Positions 11,013-22,816 of a stretch of 48,009 bases of DNA are shown here, one piece after another. The notes under the pieces are model-generated. The model was given only the letters and a program-made list of their open reading frames with translations. It did not search any database and was not told the origin of the DNA. Location: the NCBI GenBank assembly GCA_000320545.1, contig ADNK01002140.1:155001-203009 (forward strand), read 5' to 3'. The number at the start of each line of letters is the position of its first letter. Position 1 is the first letter of the stretch. Position numbers and translations under genes: made by a program. The stretch is from Bigelowiella natans CCMP2755 (taxonomy: Eukaryota; Cercozoa; Chlorarachniophyceae).

Positions 11013-12107
11013 ATGTTCCGGAAGGGGAAGCTTTCGCACAACAGAAATCGAAATCGAGCTACGACTTTGGCATTGATGGCAATAACGTTTCTTTTCTTTG
11101 GATCAATAATGTTGAAGGGAGACATAGCCTGGAATTTGATCTCGGGCAATTTATCGAAGCCTAGATCAAGCGTACGCGTGCTGCAGATGAAGCACAAACC
11201 ACTCTGTATGCCTCCACGTCGTTTAACCATTCAAGCTTCTCATACTGATAATTGTGAAACGGGCTCCTTTGAGCGCATCAAATATTCTATTTTTGGCCAA
11301 AGCGAAGCCGTTTTCCCAGAGGGTTGGAAACAGCAGGCTGCCAAGGTGCAGTATAGTGATTCGATTATCGACAGGCATCTACTTGGAGTTTTCATGGATC
11401 GGATGTCTACTGCAACGAAAACTTCTATACGAGGCCCTGTCAATTATGAAAATTTTGTTCGGCTATGCTTCGATTCGATAAAAGGGAAGAATGCCACTGC
11501 ACAGACACAGCAGTCCCTGGATGTGATGCAAAGTTTTCTCCCCCCGGGAGGCGAAAAGGTAGCCAACGTGTTCTTTTATTCGTTGCAGTATCACCACCAT
11601 TGGTCTCTCTACTTAGGCATTCCATTTTTTATTTCCGAAAGGGAAGGCCTCCTATGAAATAAATGCCAAAATTACTGAAATCGGGTTTTCTTGGTTGGTG
11701 GGACCTATTGCCATAGATACGACATCAGAGAACGATATTGGAATTCCAATGAAGACTAGCGTTAAGATCAAGAAATGCAGATGGTTACAAGAAAGCGCAT
11801 GCACAGGTCCATAGCTACAATGTGATCTCAAGTATCTATTTTAATTGGATTTTTATTAGGTATGTGCGTAAACTTGTGCAAGCGACCTACGCAGCAGTTC
11901 TTTTTGGAAACTTTTGGCCTACCATTGACCATAAAACCTAACTTTGAAGATAAAAGCTGCGAATTTTGTTTTGGACAAACCCCCCCACCTCAAGAGGAGG
12001 ATCCAGCATACAAGTTTCCATGCCATGTGTCATGTGAATCCGGACGCATAGATGAGAGTGGAGACAAGCCATGTTATAAACTTCCCTCTTCACATAAATT
12101 GGAATGA
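11013..12107 (+). CDS. D27-like carotenoid (beta-carotene) isomerase, probably plastid-targeted
   Basis: Exons 11013-11558, 11617-11806 and 11860-12107 join in phase to 327 residues from ATG 11013. The C-terminal half carries the D27 (DUF4033) signature: FLFPKGKASYEINA, WLVGP, VKIKKCRWLQESACTG, MCVNLCKRPTQQFF, FGLPLTIKPNFEDKSCEF and FGQTPPPQEEDPA. In plants D27 isomerises all-trans to 9-cis beta-carotene at the head of strigolactone synthesis. Algal relatives exist with less defined roles. The N-terminus is basic (MFRKGKLSHNRNRNR) followed by a hydrophobic stretch of about 18 residues and then a Ser/Arg/Pro-rich segment without acidic residues before the domain. This fits an ER signal anchor plus transit peptide for a complex plastid. 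The Cys-rich core (KCR, CxGxCVNxCK, DKSC) is intact, so the enzyme is probably functional. The exact substrate cannot be read from the sequence. Confidence 0.88.
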
Positions 12108-12905
12108 TTATTATCACAATGTAAAGCTTCGAAATGTCGTCTCTTTGTGACACAGACATGTACACGCATGTGTCTGTTAGATGTGCACACGCGAAACATG
12201 TCAGATGCTCGCGGTGCAAAAGCAGTGCCTCACTACAAAACTAGAAAAGTAGGATGCATGCACGGACGCACACCGCATAGTCAGCATGCATGCACAGTCA
12301 CAGATGTACATGCACATCTAGACATGCCTAGATGGACATGTGTGTGCTAGCTCTAGCTAGCTATATAGCGTGGTCATGCATGTCATAGTCATGTCTAGAT
12401 GTGCGTTCTAGCGTAAAACAATGGTAATTACAATGGCCGGAATATAGGAAAGAGAAATGTAGTAATGGATCGATCACACGATGCTGCCATTTACAAGTCA
12501 CACGTAATAGACAGCCTACCTAGCCACGTGTGTGTACACGTACGTGCCTACGCATGCGTGCGGCACCTACAACTATAGACTTTGTCTATTGTTACACGAC
12601 GTACACCACTAGAAAATGCTAGTGCGCATGCAACACATCATACTGTCCTACGTCATGCCATACCATTATTGCACAACCGTTTACATGCAGGTGCACGTAC
12701 ATTCATCGTGACACATCTTTTTAACTAGATAACAACTAGGCGTCTAGTGCTCGTGCGCCCCTGGCACTGTGTGTTGTTCCCGATCATTTCCTAGTCGTTA
12801 CACAAACAACACCTGACTCGACATGCCTAGAAATATACGCCCACCGCTTGGAATTTATGCCAACGAATTTTGAAAATAGAGTTCACAGTCAAAATCATTT
12901 TTGCT
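12108..12905. other. Palindrome-rich spacer between convergent genes
   Basis: No gene. Between the 3' ends of the D27-like gene and TRIP13. By eye 16 CTAG tetramers in about 750 bp (about 3 expected), with dense GCATGC, ACATGT, TGTACA, GTGCAC and CACGTG words. The word GTGCGCATGCA occurs here near 12625 and again near 17290 in the next such spacer. Confidence 0.7.
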
Positions 12906-14325
12906 TCATTGTTGAGGCTCGTTTCTGACTAACTTCTTTCTATCCTCTTTCTCCATCTCTACGGTTTTGGCCATGAAGTCCAAAAACTCTAGAGCTGTCG
13001 TTGATTGGGATCTCACGAATACTGCATGACATTTGAAAGGTAGTTTTCGTAAAGTTCTTCCACTAAACCCGTCTGTCTGGTGAGCTAAAGACTCAATCTT
13101 TGATGTCAGTGAATCCTTTCCATGACTTTCAGCCTTCTTCATCTCATTGTCTCCCCAAAGCGTTGAATTATCCTTCGCATCCTGTAGGATTCCCTTCCGA
13201 ATAAGTTCGCCAGTACAGGATCTGATTATTTCATACCGAGCCCGCAGTCCCGGAAGGCCGATGTACTGCTTTATATCAGCCCGATCTATAAATGCCAAAT
13301 CGATAGCCTCCGTGATGTTTGATGTTGCAAGAATGATGACATTTTCCTATTGTGAATAAAGTTAGCTTCTGTTTCCGGTTTTAAAGCAGGAACTTACATA
13401 TATTTTGAGCTTGTCCAGCTGGGTAAGCAATGCATTAACAGCTCTGATGGCATCGGAGGGATCTCCGGAACCACCCTGTCTGTTGGCGGCAAGACTTTCT
13501 ACTTCATCAATGAGAACACACACGAGAGAATCTTTGTCTTCTACAAGGTCATGGATTTTCTCGAACAATTTCATAACAAGCTTTCCACTCTCAGAAAACC
13601 ATTTTGAAAATAGACTATGTGCGTTTATTTCCAACAGCATCGAGTTGGAATATCTGCCTGATAGCCGTATTGATAATTTCTGAGCCAACGCTAAAAAAAG
13701 GAAACAACACTCAGAGTACAACTAAGAATGTAATGGAAATAGTACCCTTGCATAATGTTGTTTTCCCCGTTCCTGGAGGTCCGTACAGGAGGACCACTCG
13801 GTTGCAGCTTATTATGCTAGGATTCACTTTTTTATCCGCAAATAACATAGATGTATACGAAAATCGAAGCAAGCGTTCCTTCACGGACTTTTCCAGTATA
13901 AGATTATCCCAGTAGTTATCAAAATCTCTCGCTGGCAGGCTCCAGGTTTCGCAGGCTGTGACATCGTCCTCGCCATCACCCTCCATTTCTTCGGATCCCA
14001 CCTCCTCCGCAAGTCGATACACATGAATAATCACTTTGGCTTCCCAAACAGGGACTGTGTGTTTGGACTCTGGAAGATACACTTGAATCTTTTCAACATG
14101 CTGCTTGAGAGTCATATCCTTCGAAAAATCTATGGGTCCGTTCTTGAAAATCGCTACATACTTCTTTATGTGCTGTTCCAAGTAAGCTATCATAAATAAG
14201 AATAAAAAGAAGAGAGTATGGAATTGAACATGACGAGGAAGAGGACTAAGGTTCAGTACCTGTCACTTGATTCCGTTTAGCACTACTTGTTGGTCTAAGA
14301 GCCACCTCCACTGATAATTCGACAG
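12906..14325 (-). CDS. TRIP13: TRIP13/Pch2 AAA+ ATPase (HORMA-domain remodeller)
   Basis: Exons 14186-13746, 13690-13398 and 13346-12906 join in phase. A short 5' exon ends at 14260 and encodes [18 protein letters not shown], which matches the start of the TRIP13 N-terminal domain. Walker A is [15 protein letters not shown] and Walker B is CVLIDEVES. The family-specific pieces [37 protein letters not shown], sensor 1 [19 protein letters not shown] and [12 protein letters not shown] are all present. The total is a little over 405 residues, against 432 in human. TRIP13/Pch2 forms a hexamer that, with p31comet-type adaptors, unfolds HORMA proteins such as MAD2 and Hop1/HORMAD in the spindle checkpoint and meiosis. 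The N-terminal start is unresolved: an ATG-led frame upstream (near 14355) hits a TGA just before the SVEV segment, so either an upstream exon splices at about 14310 or the start differs. Confidence 0.92.
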
Positions 14326-14999
14326 GTCCAAATCAGAATCTCTTTGGGATTCCATGGTTCATCGCTCTACGTCTATCACTACTACTCCAGGTATATCTTC
14401 TATTCAACACTTATTACTCTAACCCTCTTTTATCCTACATATAATTTAACCTTCGACTGTTGGATGAGTACTTCGGGGGTGCTTGGAAGAGGGCGAAGAC
14501 GTCGTAGAGCTGGAAGTCTCCATTTTTTAGCACGGTTGTGAAATTCTTCCTTCGGGTCGATGAAAGAATGTTGAACAAACTCATGCTGTTTCTTCATTAC
14601 GACATAATCAAACGGAGAGAAACCAATATCGAAGATGCCAAAGACACTCCCGCCAAAACTCCATCATCATCATCTCATCACGATCTGGAAACTCCTAACA
14701 TCACGATCTGGAAACTCCTAACATCACGAGCTGGAAACTCCTAACATCACGAGCTGGAAACTCGAGGAAACCCCAACATACATCCCCACGTTATGAGATT
14801 ATGAGCAATCATGAGCACTACAGCAGAATGACCACCCCGTTCATCACTACGTACTTGCACATACTCATGTAGTAGTAGTAGCACTAGTGGTAGAAGTAGC
14901 TTTAGTAAAAAGGGGGTTGCTGCATAACAGCGAAACAGATGCCATTCGAAGACATAAATCTCTCGATGATTGCGAGTTAAATGGACGATTCGAGATTGG
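14326..14999. other. Divergent interval between TRIP13 and BBS6-like gene
   Basis: Contains a fourfold 23-bp tandem repeat and short trinucleotide tracts. No ORF here looks conserved. It probably holds both promoters and possibly a 5' exon of TRIP13. Confidence 0.45.
14676..14764 (+). repeat. 23-bp tandem repeat, four copies
   Basis: Unit CATCACGATCTGGAAACTCC plus TAA. The first two copies read GATCTGG and the last two GAGCTGG. It lies between the TRIP13 and BBS6-like start regions. Confidence 0.9.
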
Positions 15000-16457
15000 A
15001 TGGACAAGAAAAGCACGGACACACAGGGAAAAACACAACATGTGTTTACCACACCGAGCCGAGTGCCTGTTATTTTCCGTCTAGACGTTATCAAAGGCTT
15101 GGCGATTAGTGCGATGGGTCCCGATGGAACACCAAAGATCATTCGCATGCACAAGGATAGCGACTCCGTGCGCGTGACAACGAGCTCACAACGCATCTTT
15201 AAGAATCTTCCTGTTCGGTGTGCAATCACCAATCTTGCAATTTCAATGGCACTTTCACATAAACGTTTTCATGGCGATGCAGGGCTGTTTGTTCTGAGTA
15301 TATCCTGTGGTCTCATGAAATCAGCTGTTGGTTCAAGCCTCCCAATCCGTGCAATTCTGGAAGGGCTGAGAAAGGCACTTAGAACGTCGATATTGTATTT
15401 GCGCAGTGATAACTGTCCAGTTGCGCGACCTGTTAAGTGGAAAGATCCAAGAATTCCGGTAGGCATTGTAGTCGGGTGCATATCGCCTAAGATGTCCTCG
15501 TCTCCCAGCTGTGCTGTCGAACACCTGGCAAAACTCGTTGCAAGGGCTTTCCTGTTGACATTCAAAAATCAAGCTCGCACCGGGCCTCAGAATACTGTGC
15601 GAATACACCCCGTAATAGATCATTGCCGACCTCTAATTGGAGAGGAATGTATGAATGAACCAGATGATGAGGAAAATTTCAGTTCGGGAAGGAAACTTAA
15701 TGAGATTTCAGTTCCTATTTTGCGCTCCACGTTGATTCGAGCAACAGTGTTGGACATTCCCCTTCCTCCAGGAGTCCCCATCGCAATCAAATCTCGCTTG
15801 AACATATTGATCTATAATGTTAATCTGACTTTTGAGTTCGAAGATTTGGTTGGAAAAGGTGTTAAGGTAGAGAAAGACATTGCTGATAACAACCTTATCG
15901 GAGACTCATGGAGTGCCACAGACGTTCAAATATCCCTCATGAACGAAATATTTGAAGCGTGGGTGAAGTTAGATGTGAAAATAGTTGCATGCCAAAAGCT
16001 TATTCATCCTTACCTCGGATCCAAGCTCATTGAGCACGGTATGATTCCTCTACCCCGGCTCTCCATACGCCATATAGACGCTGTTCGTCTCTGTACTGGA
16101 GCGGTACCATGCTCTTCAACTGCTATTATCGGTGATGATATAAAGTCAAGTATTGGGGTTCTTGAAGGATATGAGCAATATTCTCTTGGAAACAAAAGGT
16201 ATCTCCTCATGCATCCAGGGAGAAGTAAGAACCACACAGACACGAAATCGGAAGCGGAGCACCAAGGCGACGCCTACGCTATCATGATACGAGTTAGAGA
16301 CGAGGAACACGGAGCTGAAGTTGTATCCGCATGTAGAAATGCTATGGCGGCGCTACGTGCTACCATTCGGTATTTTAGACCAAACACCATGAAAATTCAG
16401 AACAGTAATCCGTATTCTTATCGTCGTCGTCTTCGTCTACTTCATCATCATCATCTT

Positions 16458-16492
<35 letters not shown>

Positions 16493-16969
16493 TCTTCCAG
16501 ACAACCGAGAGTTTTAGCTGGGGCAGGTGCAACAGAAGCAATTTTGGCAAGTCATCTTCTCAATTTAGCTCGTATTTCCAAAAAGGACAGACCATATTGC
16601 TTTGCTCTTAAGATTCTTGCGTCCCAACTCTGCATTTGCGCCCGCACGGTCAATCGAAACCATGGTCACAGGCCTCAAATTCTCGGTAGTATCGAGAAAG
16701 AAATCGTGGATATCTTCGATTTGAGTTCAACAGAACTTCGGCGTTGGAAACTCGCGGTGGAAGGGAAGGAGTCTGCCGACACCCCAAGCCCATCGCGCAT
16801 TCAAACACAGACGGCGCCGATAGATACATATAGCATAAAACTTTCTGCAATCGAAACTGCAGTTGGAATAGCCAGCACATTATTAAGGATTGGAAACGTT
16901 GTCCACAAGAACGAGGAGGTAGATGCTACCATCGAGGAGGACGAAGAGCCCATTGTTGTCTCGGCCTGA
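15000..16969 (+). CDS. BBS6/MKKS-like group II chaperonin-related protein
   Basis: Exons 15000-16369 and 16501-16969 join in phase to 612 residues (human MKKS has 570). The start is the in-frame ATG at 15000. The equatorial domain begins VIKGLAISAMGPDGTPKII. The apical domain carries AWVKLDVKIVACQKLIHPYL then LSIRHIDAVRLCTGAVP, closely matching the MKKS CQKVIHP region. The equatorial domain resumes with RVLAGAGATEAILASHL and DTYSIKLSAIETAVGIASTLL. The GDGTT ATPase motif is GDAGL (about residues 92-96) and the late GGGATE is GAGATE, so ATP hydrolysis is doubtful, as in vertebrate BBS6. BBS6, BBS10 and BBS12 act with CCT to assemble the BBSome, which moves membrane cargo in cilia; this implies a flagellate stage. 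BBS10 or BBS12 is a weaker alternative. The intron ends in a long TTC tract serving as the polypyrimidine tract. Confidence 0.82.
16445..16490 (+). repeat. (TTC)n in an intron next to the 3' splice site
   Basis: About ten TTC units lie a few bases before the CAG acceptor at 16498-16500 of the BBS6-like gene. Confidence 0.85.
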
Positions 16970-18034
16970 ACTAGCTGAAATTGGGAATAGCTATATCATG
17001 TCTAGAAAATTATGAAAAGTAGGTCTGAAAATACGAATTCGGTTCAGTCCACACTGTCTAGCTAGCTGCGGCTTGTTTTGTACGATGCTAGCGATGCTGT
17101 GCAAGCTGTGCATGCTAGCATGCCTTATTCTACATATTATATTTGTGGCAAATCCGAAGAACCATTCATTCTAGCTATCTAGCTATGCTAGCTACCTAGA
17201 TATGTTGCACGACACAATATCGCGATCGGTCCGTACGTAATTCCGTATGTACCCTACACTAGATACCTGTCACGCGCTACACATCGTAGTGCGCATGCAC
17301 TGCATAATAATCGCGCCGCTCTAGCGCTATATAGCTGGAGCTAGCTAGCTAGCTCTAGAGCTGAACGGATGTGTATATGTGCATGTGCTTCGCGGCATAG
17401 CGTACGCGTATCAACGCACTAGCATTAGCTAGTTAGAGCCAGCCGCGTAATGCCCAACTCTAAAACTATGTTTCTTGAAAAAATATTTATTAATAAAGTA
17501 CAATGTACATCAATCTTCGTGTGCAACCAACCTCGTACGTTACATGCAGATAAATTACCTTGACGAATGACGGTAATTTGTATTTTGACGCTACATTGCG
17601 AGAAGCAGACTTTAAAATATTCCAGGACAGAAGAAAACTAGTTATTTACTAATCTGCTAATTTTTCTTTTCTTTTTTCTGGAACTTGACTAAATGAGAAT
17701 ATCTGACGAGATTCCTGTACTCTCTGAGGTACCCTTTTGCTCACATACCATCTGTGCATAACTTACACGATGTTTATCAAAGAAAGACGCATTGGTGCAT
17801 AGAATATATGAAAGACGTTGATTTTAACTTTGTTTAGGTACACTTGTACGAACACGAATAAATTCTCTTAACCATCCCAGTTAACCAATGTGATGTGAAT
17901 TGAAGTAATTTCTTAAAAGGAATGAAACATCTTATTTGTAGAGATCACCTCTAATATTGCCAAAATATTGAGGGATTGACCAAGAAATGCTATACTTCAT
18001 GTGTGAAAACTTTCTGAGGGTTGTCAATCATCAA
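16970..18034. other. Palindrome-rich spacer between convergent genes
   Basis: No gene. The part next to the BBS6-like gene (about 16970-17460) has about 18 CTAG tetramers in 490 bp by eye (about 2 expected), including CTAGCTAGCTAGCTCTAGAG, plus many GCATGC and ACGTAC words. The part from 17460 to 18034 is ordinary AT-rich DNA with an AATAAA near 17493, probably 3' flank of the HMG gene. Confidence 0.7.
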
Positions 18035-19576
18035 TTATTGAGTGACGGAAGTCCAGTCTGTGAACTCTTGCAGAACTTCAGTTACATCTGAAATCATTTC
18101 CATCTCCATTTCAGCATGCTCTGATTTGATCATGGATATACATGGGGAAAGTCTGTAGCTTGAAAAGAGTAGAGAGGGTTCCAGACGTGGAGATGGGAAC
18201 GTGGCTTTATCATCATTGTGATGGTGAAATCTGTTATGGAGAGAGATAGAGTTTTCATCCTCAGGGCTTCCGAGGCTGCTATAATTGCTGCTTGGAATAC
18301 TGTTGTCACTAGTATTATCACTGGTATCTCCCGCAGTAGCAGCATCGTCACCGCTTCGTGGTTCTTCGATAATTTCCTGGATTTCCTTTTCCACATCTAC
18401 GTCCTCGTCATCCCGACCCCGCATTTCGACCACCTCCCGTTCAATTTCTTCCAATTCTTCTTCATGTTCCTCGACATCGGAGCTTTCTCCCGTCTTCTGC
18501 TTTGCTTCATTCATCCCAATTGTGCTTCGTCTTTCCCTACTTCTTCCTCCTCTTGTTTTTCTTCCTTCAATATTTCGAACATTTTTCATGCTCTTAGAAG
18601 GCTGCTGAGGTTTAGGTTTCAACTGGCTGGACTGGTAGCATGTGCGGAGAGCATCAACATACGCGCTGTGTTCTTGAGCATATCGTTTCTTATCACGATC
18701 AGCCATCGCCTGATAGACAACCCTTTCCTGCTTGGTCAAGGCTTTCCATCTCTTTCCGATCACACGAGCAACTTTCTCATTGTGGGTGACTCGGTCCTGT
18801 CAGTATGATCATTGTATAAGTTTTGGGGAGAATACAAGGGATAAATTCAGACATCACCTTAGGACCATCGATGACAGGATTCAATTCTTCCCAAAGTTCC
18901 TCGCGAATTGCTAGTTGGAAGTAATTGTAAGCGGTTTTAGGCCTTTTAGGCTTCTTCGCAGAACGGTAGAGCGATCCTTTTTGATGACGCTTGTTTCCAG
19001 AAACACGTTGACGCTTAGCTGCCGGTGCTTTCGAAGAAAAGGGAGATAAATCTGCGCCAACCTTGGGAACAGTTTTCGCAAAGCAAGCTCTTCCAGCAGC
19101 CGTGGTCTTCGAAGCTAACGCAGCTTTGGCAGCTGCTTTCGCCGCCTTTGTGGCAGCTGCTTTTGCTGCAGCTGCAGCTCGAGCACGTGCGCGTGCTATT
19201 TCCACTTCCCGCTCGCCAGGTTGTTCACGGGATACTAACAATATGGTTTTTAATTAGGAAAGGAACCACGAGTAATATAAAGCTCATAGTATACGGTGCT
19301 GAATATAATTTGATTTGTACCTATTTTGCGTTTACGTTTTGAAGTTCTCACTGGAACTACTTTGGCAATTTGATCCCTCGCCACCTTTCTCTTTTTACTT
19401 CTGGTTTTACTTCCAGCATTTGTTTTACTGGATTCAGAGGATGCATGAAGCAACGATAACTTTGTGTTTTCGAAATTATCTCCTGCGCTTGAGATAAGAC
19501 CGTTTTCTTCCACCGTTGTATTCTGGGCCGTCAGCAAGCTGTCTTTCCGGTCAATATTGTTGTGGAGCATGTACAT
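18035..19576 (-). CDS. HMG-box protein
   Basis: Exons 19576-19321, 19234-18858 and 18796-18035 join in phase to 464 residues. Exon 1 is Ser/Lys-rich and ends with a basic cluster (KKRKVARD, then SKRKRK), a likely nuclear localisation signal. Exon 2 has an Ala/Lys/Arg helix of about 50 residues and then begins the HMG box: KKPKRPKTAYNYFQLAIREE. Exon 3 completes it: VARVIGKRWKALTKQERVVY then KKRYAQEHSAY. The box binds and bends DNA, so the product is probably a chromatin-architectural or transcription protein. After the box come a basic patch, a long acidic Glu-rich stretch and a Ser/Asp-rich tail, an order reminiscent of HMGB proteins, although the tail is much longer. The intron inside the box (18857-18797) is about 61 nt. 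No target gene can be inferred. Confidence 0.87.
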
Positions 19577-21364
19577 GATGAATCCTCAAAATATTCAAGA
19601 GATCCTTATTGGTTCTTCGTGAACAGTTGTGGTGTGAAAAACTATGGTGAGTTATTCCACACTGCTTGTCACAAAACTCAGTTATTACTTATGACAATGC
19701 TCTTAGGGGAGATTCACACCCCTTTATGTTCGTGTGGAGAGCTCGAGACCCTTGCTATTTGCCTCGTTCAGAAACAGTTATTACGGACCGGTGCGCGGAT
19801 TCTCCGGTTTGTTGGTTGGTTGTGTTTTACACGGCGGCCTCCGGAATAGGAATCGCTTGCTTTTTGTACTACCAACCAGCACAGTCGTAAAGTAGTAAGA
19901 CTCACTTTGTCCTTCGAACGCTGCTCAGCTTTCGGTAAACTAGTTCTTAAGATTGGGGCAATGAAGCCTACCGTTGGCGCAATACTACCCTACTTGCTTG
20001 GAAATATACCTCATTAGGCTAAAATTCCCCTCCATTTGTTAGAGAAATAATGTCCTTGTTTAGGTATATATTGGAGCTACAATACACAAAAGTATGTGGA
20101 ATATTTGAAGAAATATTATCATTTTGGTGATAATCAAAACAAAATAGCATGATTTAGACACCAATTGAAATTTTAGAGAGCACATCTTTTATCTTGTAAA
20201 ATATTCTTAAATCTCTCTCATACTTAATTATTGCAGACTGAAAGAGCAACATCGACAAAATGAAGGATACTTTAAAGTGGAAAAACTAAGGCATATCCCA
20301 GAATCATTGATTTCGCCATATTAAAACATGCAGCCAGTGCATCGGATAACATGACTTCACAGATCAAAAGAACACAAGAAACTAATATCTACTTCCTCTC
20401 TCTTATGTAATATTCCCCAAAGTTTTATAATACGAATTTTGTATTGCATAGGCATATTTTATTGTTCTCATCTTTGTTGTATATTCTCTTTATTGTTAGC
20501 AAACTTGGAGAACCCCTCTTTCCGATTCAGACTTTACTACCCAATAACAAATTTAGATTATATTCAAAAATGGACTACAAACAAAATAGGCGACATCAAC
20601 AAAATGAATATGCTGTTAGTAGTTGCACTTCATTCATGTCGCGGGTTGCAGCAAAAAAGAATTAGGCCCGTTTGATTGTATTTTTTAAGTTTCATTGCTA
20701 AAAAATGGAATTAGTCATAAGAATGGCATTCTTTTTGTATTTATATCAATAATACCGGCGCTATCGGTGTCTTTATGTACTTCTTAAAACTTCCTCGCTC
20801 TTTGAATATCCGATAGTTTCAATATTCTCGGTGGTTCCGCAAATTAAAAAGTCCCTTTTTCAGAATGGCCGATGCTTTCAATAATTTTCGCCGAGGGAAG
20901 ATTTCAGGATGGATTAGCCTACTTTTTCATCAAAATTGTTAACATGCGAAATGTTATTTCTTTGCTCTTTGGTGAAAGTCGGCTCGGCTTTTAGGCGAGA
21001 TAGGATTTGAGTACAAGGGGCAGATTGATTTGACATGCGGCCGCTGTGCAACAACTTGACCCACGTTCAAACTCGTGTTTTTCCTTTGATCTTCTCGTCT
21101 CTCTGCCCCCTGTTCCGTTTCTCAAGTCCCATTGGAATCACTTCGTCACTTTGTGCTTCTTTTCTTCTTTTTTTTTCTCAACTCGTTCATCGTTCACGGT
21201 GCTTGTTCCTGCATCACCCTCGACATTGGCTAGTTGTGTCACTCACCACCATCAGGGTGCTGACAATTCCTCGCAATGCCAGAATGGTTGTTGTTGAGGC
21301 TCTGCTGCACGCAAACGCCTGTCTCCCATGTGGTTCAGGCGCATGCAGATTTGATCAACGCTTT

Positions 21365-21434
21365 GTTCATTGTTCATTGTTCATTGTTCATTGTTCATCG
21401 TTCTTCTTCTTCTTCTTCTTCTTCTTCTTCTTCG
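21365..21434 (+). repeat. ATTGTTC heptamer array followed by (TTC)n
   Basis: About five head-to-tail copies of ATTGTTC (21367-21402), passing directly into a TTC tract. Confidence 0.85.
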
Positions 21435-22750
21435 CTCTCCTTTGCGTTCGTCCCGCACCGATGATCCTCCACACATTGCACCTGCGCAGTGATCCTCTCA
21501 CCGTTGAAACCACTTCGTTCAATCATTCACTCATTCGTCTTCGTGTGGTGGAGATTTCACGCCGTCAACTTTTCGGGGTGGCAATGACAACTCACAACCC
21601 AGAACTGGAGGTAGTGGGTCGTGACACTTTCTCAAGTCCAGAAGTCACGCGCCTGGGCATCACCTGCATGGACCCCCACCCCCCACTCAATTGCAACTAG
21701 GTGATCAGTGTGCCTCGCTGTGACGACATGCACGGAACCCTGGAACTGCCAACGCTTCACCACGCACGTTGCACCCCACGCGACACACAAAGCCACGTGC
21801 GTGCAAACACCTTTGTGTGCACTTTGTTTCTCCCAGCCTTGATTGTTCTCTGTGCACGCATGCCAATGTCATGCCCACTTCGTGCCACTTCAATGCACGT
21901 GTGCTCTTTCGTGACTCCACGTGCACGCACTCGTGTCTGATGTGCCAATTTGTGCCACACGTGCGATGCGTGAACCCCACCTCTGGCCTCTGGCCCTGGC
22001 TAGCTGGTGACAGCGAAGTGATTGACGTTGCTGCACACGCCTAGACGCACACAGAGAGAGACACGCACGCACAAAGGCATTTGTGTGCACTTTCCAAAGC
22101 TTTGTCTCTCTGGACAGCTGGACAGACTGATCAATCGGATTTGAGAAACCCAAACCCAGTTGCCATGATCGAACTCCGGCACGACTAGCAGCATCGTTGA
22201 CTAGTTGAATCGAACCTGTGCCCTCCTAGCCTCCAGCGCATCCAGCGCATTCAGCATGAACCCTGAACGAACGTGACGTAGTTTCTCTGTGCATGCCACC
22301 CCAAGTTCACCATGGCACACACTGGCAGACGCATCGCAGCATTGGAGCACACAGCACACAACATGCACGATGTCTGCAACGCTTTGTGGTCACGGAGTGC
22401 CAGAGTGAGCTAGTGAGGGGACAAAGCCAAAATGCCATCATGCCAGCATGGCTAGATGGTTCGTGGCGTCATCACATCATCAGTCGATCTGTCTGTGAGT
22501 GAACGTGACGTTGAGACAGTCAGTGCTCTGCTGTCCACCCCAGCACCCGCTGTCGCTCGCATCGCCGCATGCTGGCATGCCCTGCGCTAGCCTGGCGTAA
22601 ACATGGCGGAGGAACGTGAGGATGTATGTTGTGATGTTTTCGCATCAGATCCAACATCAAATGGATGATGACGTGCCATGGTGCACATGCATTAGGCGAA
22701 GCTGCCCACGCAATGTGGTGTGTTTGCACAATCTTTATATTCAATCGACA

Positions 22751-22777
22751 GTGATAATAGACACAGCAATACACTAA

Positions 22778-22816
<39 letters not shown>

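Noticed and set aside
15003-15084. A short intron ending GTCTAG before the BBS6-like domain
   Set aside because: The reading frame from ATG 15000 is open through this stretch and its spacing to the GPDG motif matches MKKS, so no intron is needed.
21035-21700. 221-codon ORF on the plus strand in the gene-poor spacer
   Set aside because: Composition follows the local TTC/GTTC repeats, no domain is visible, and two other frames are equally open nearby.
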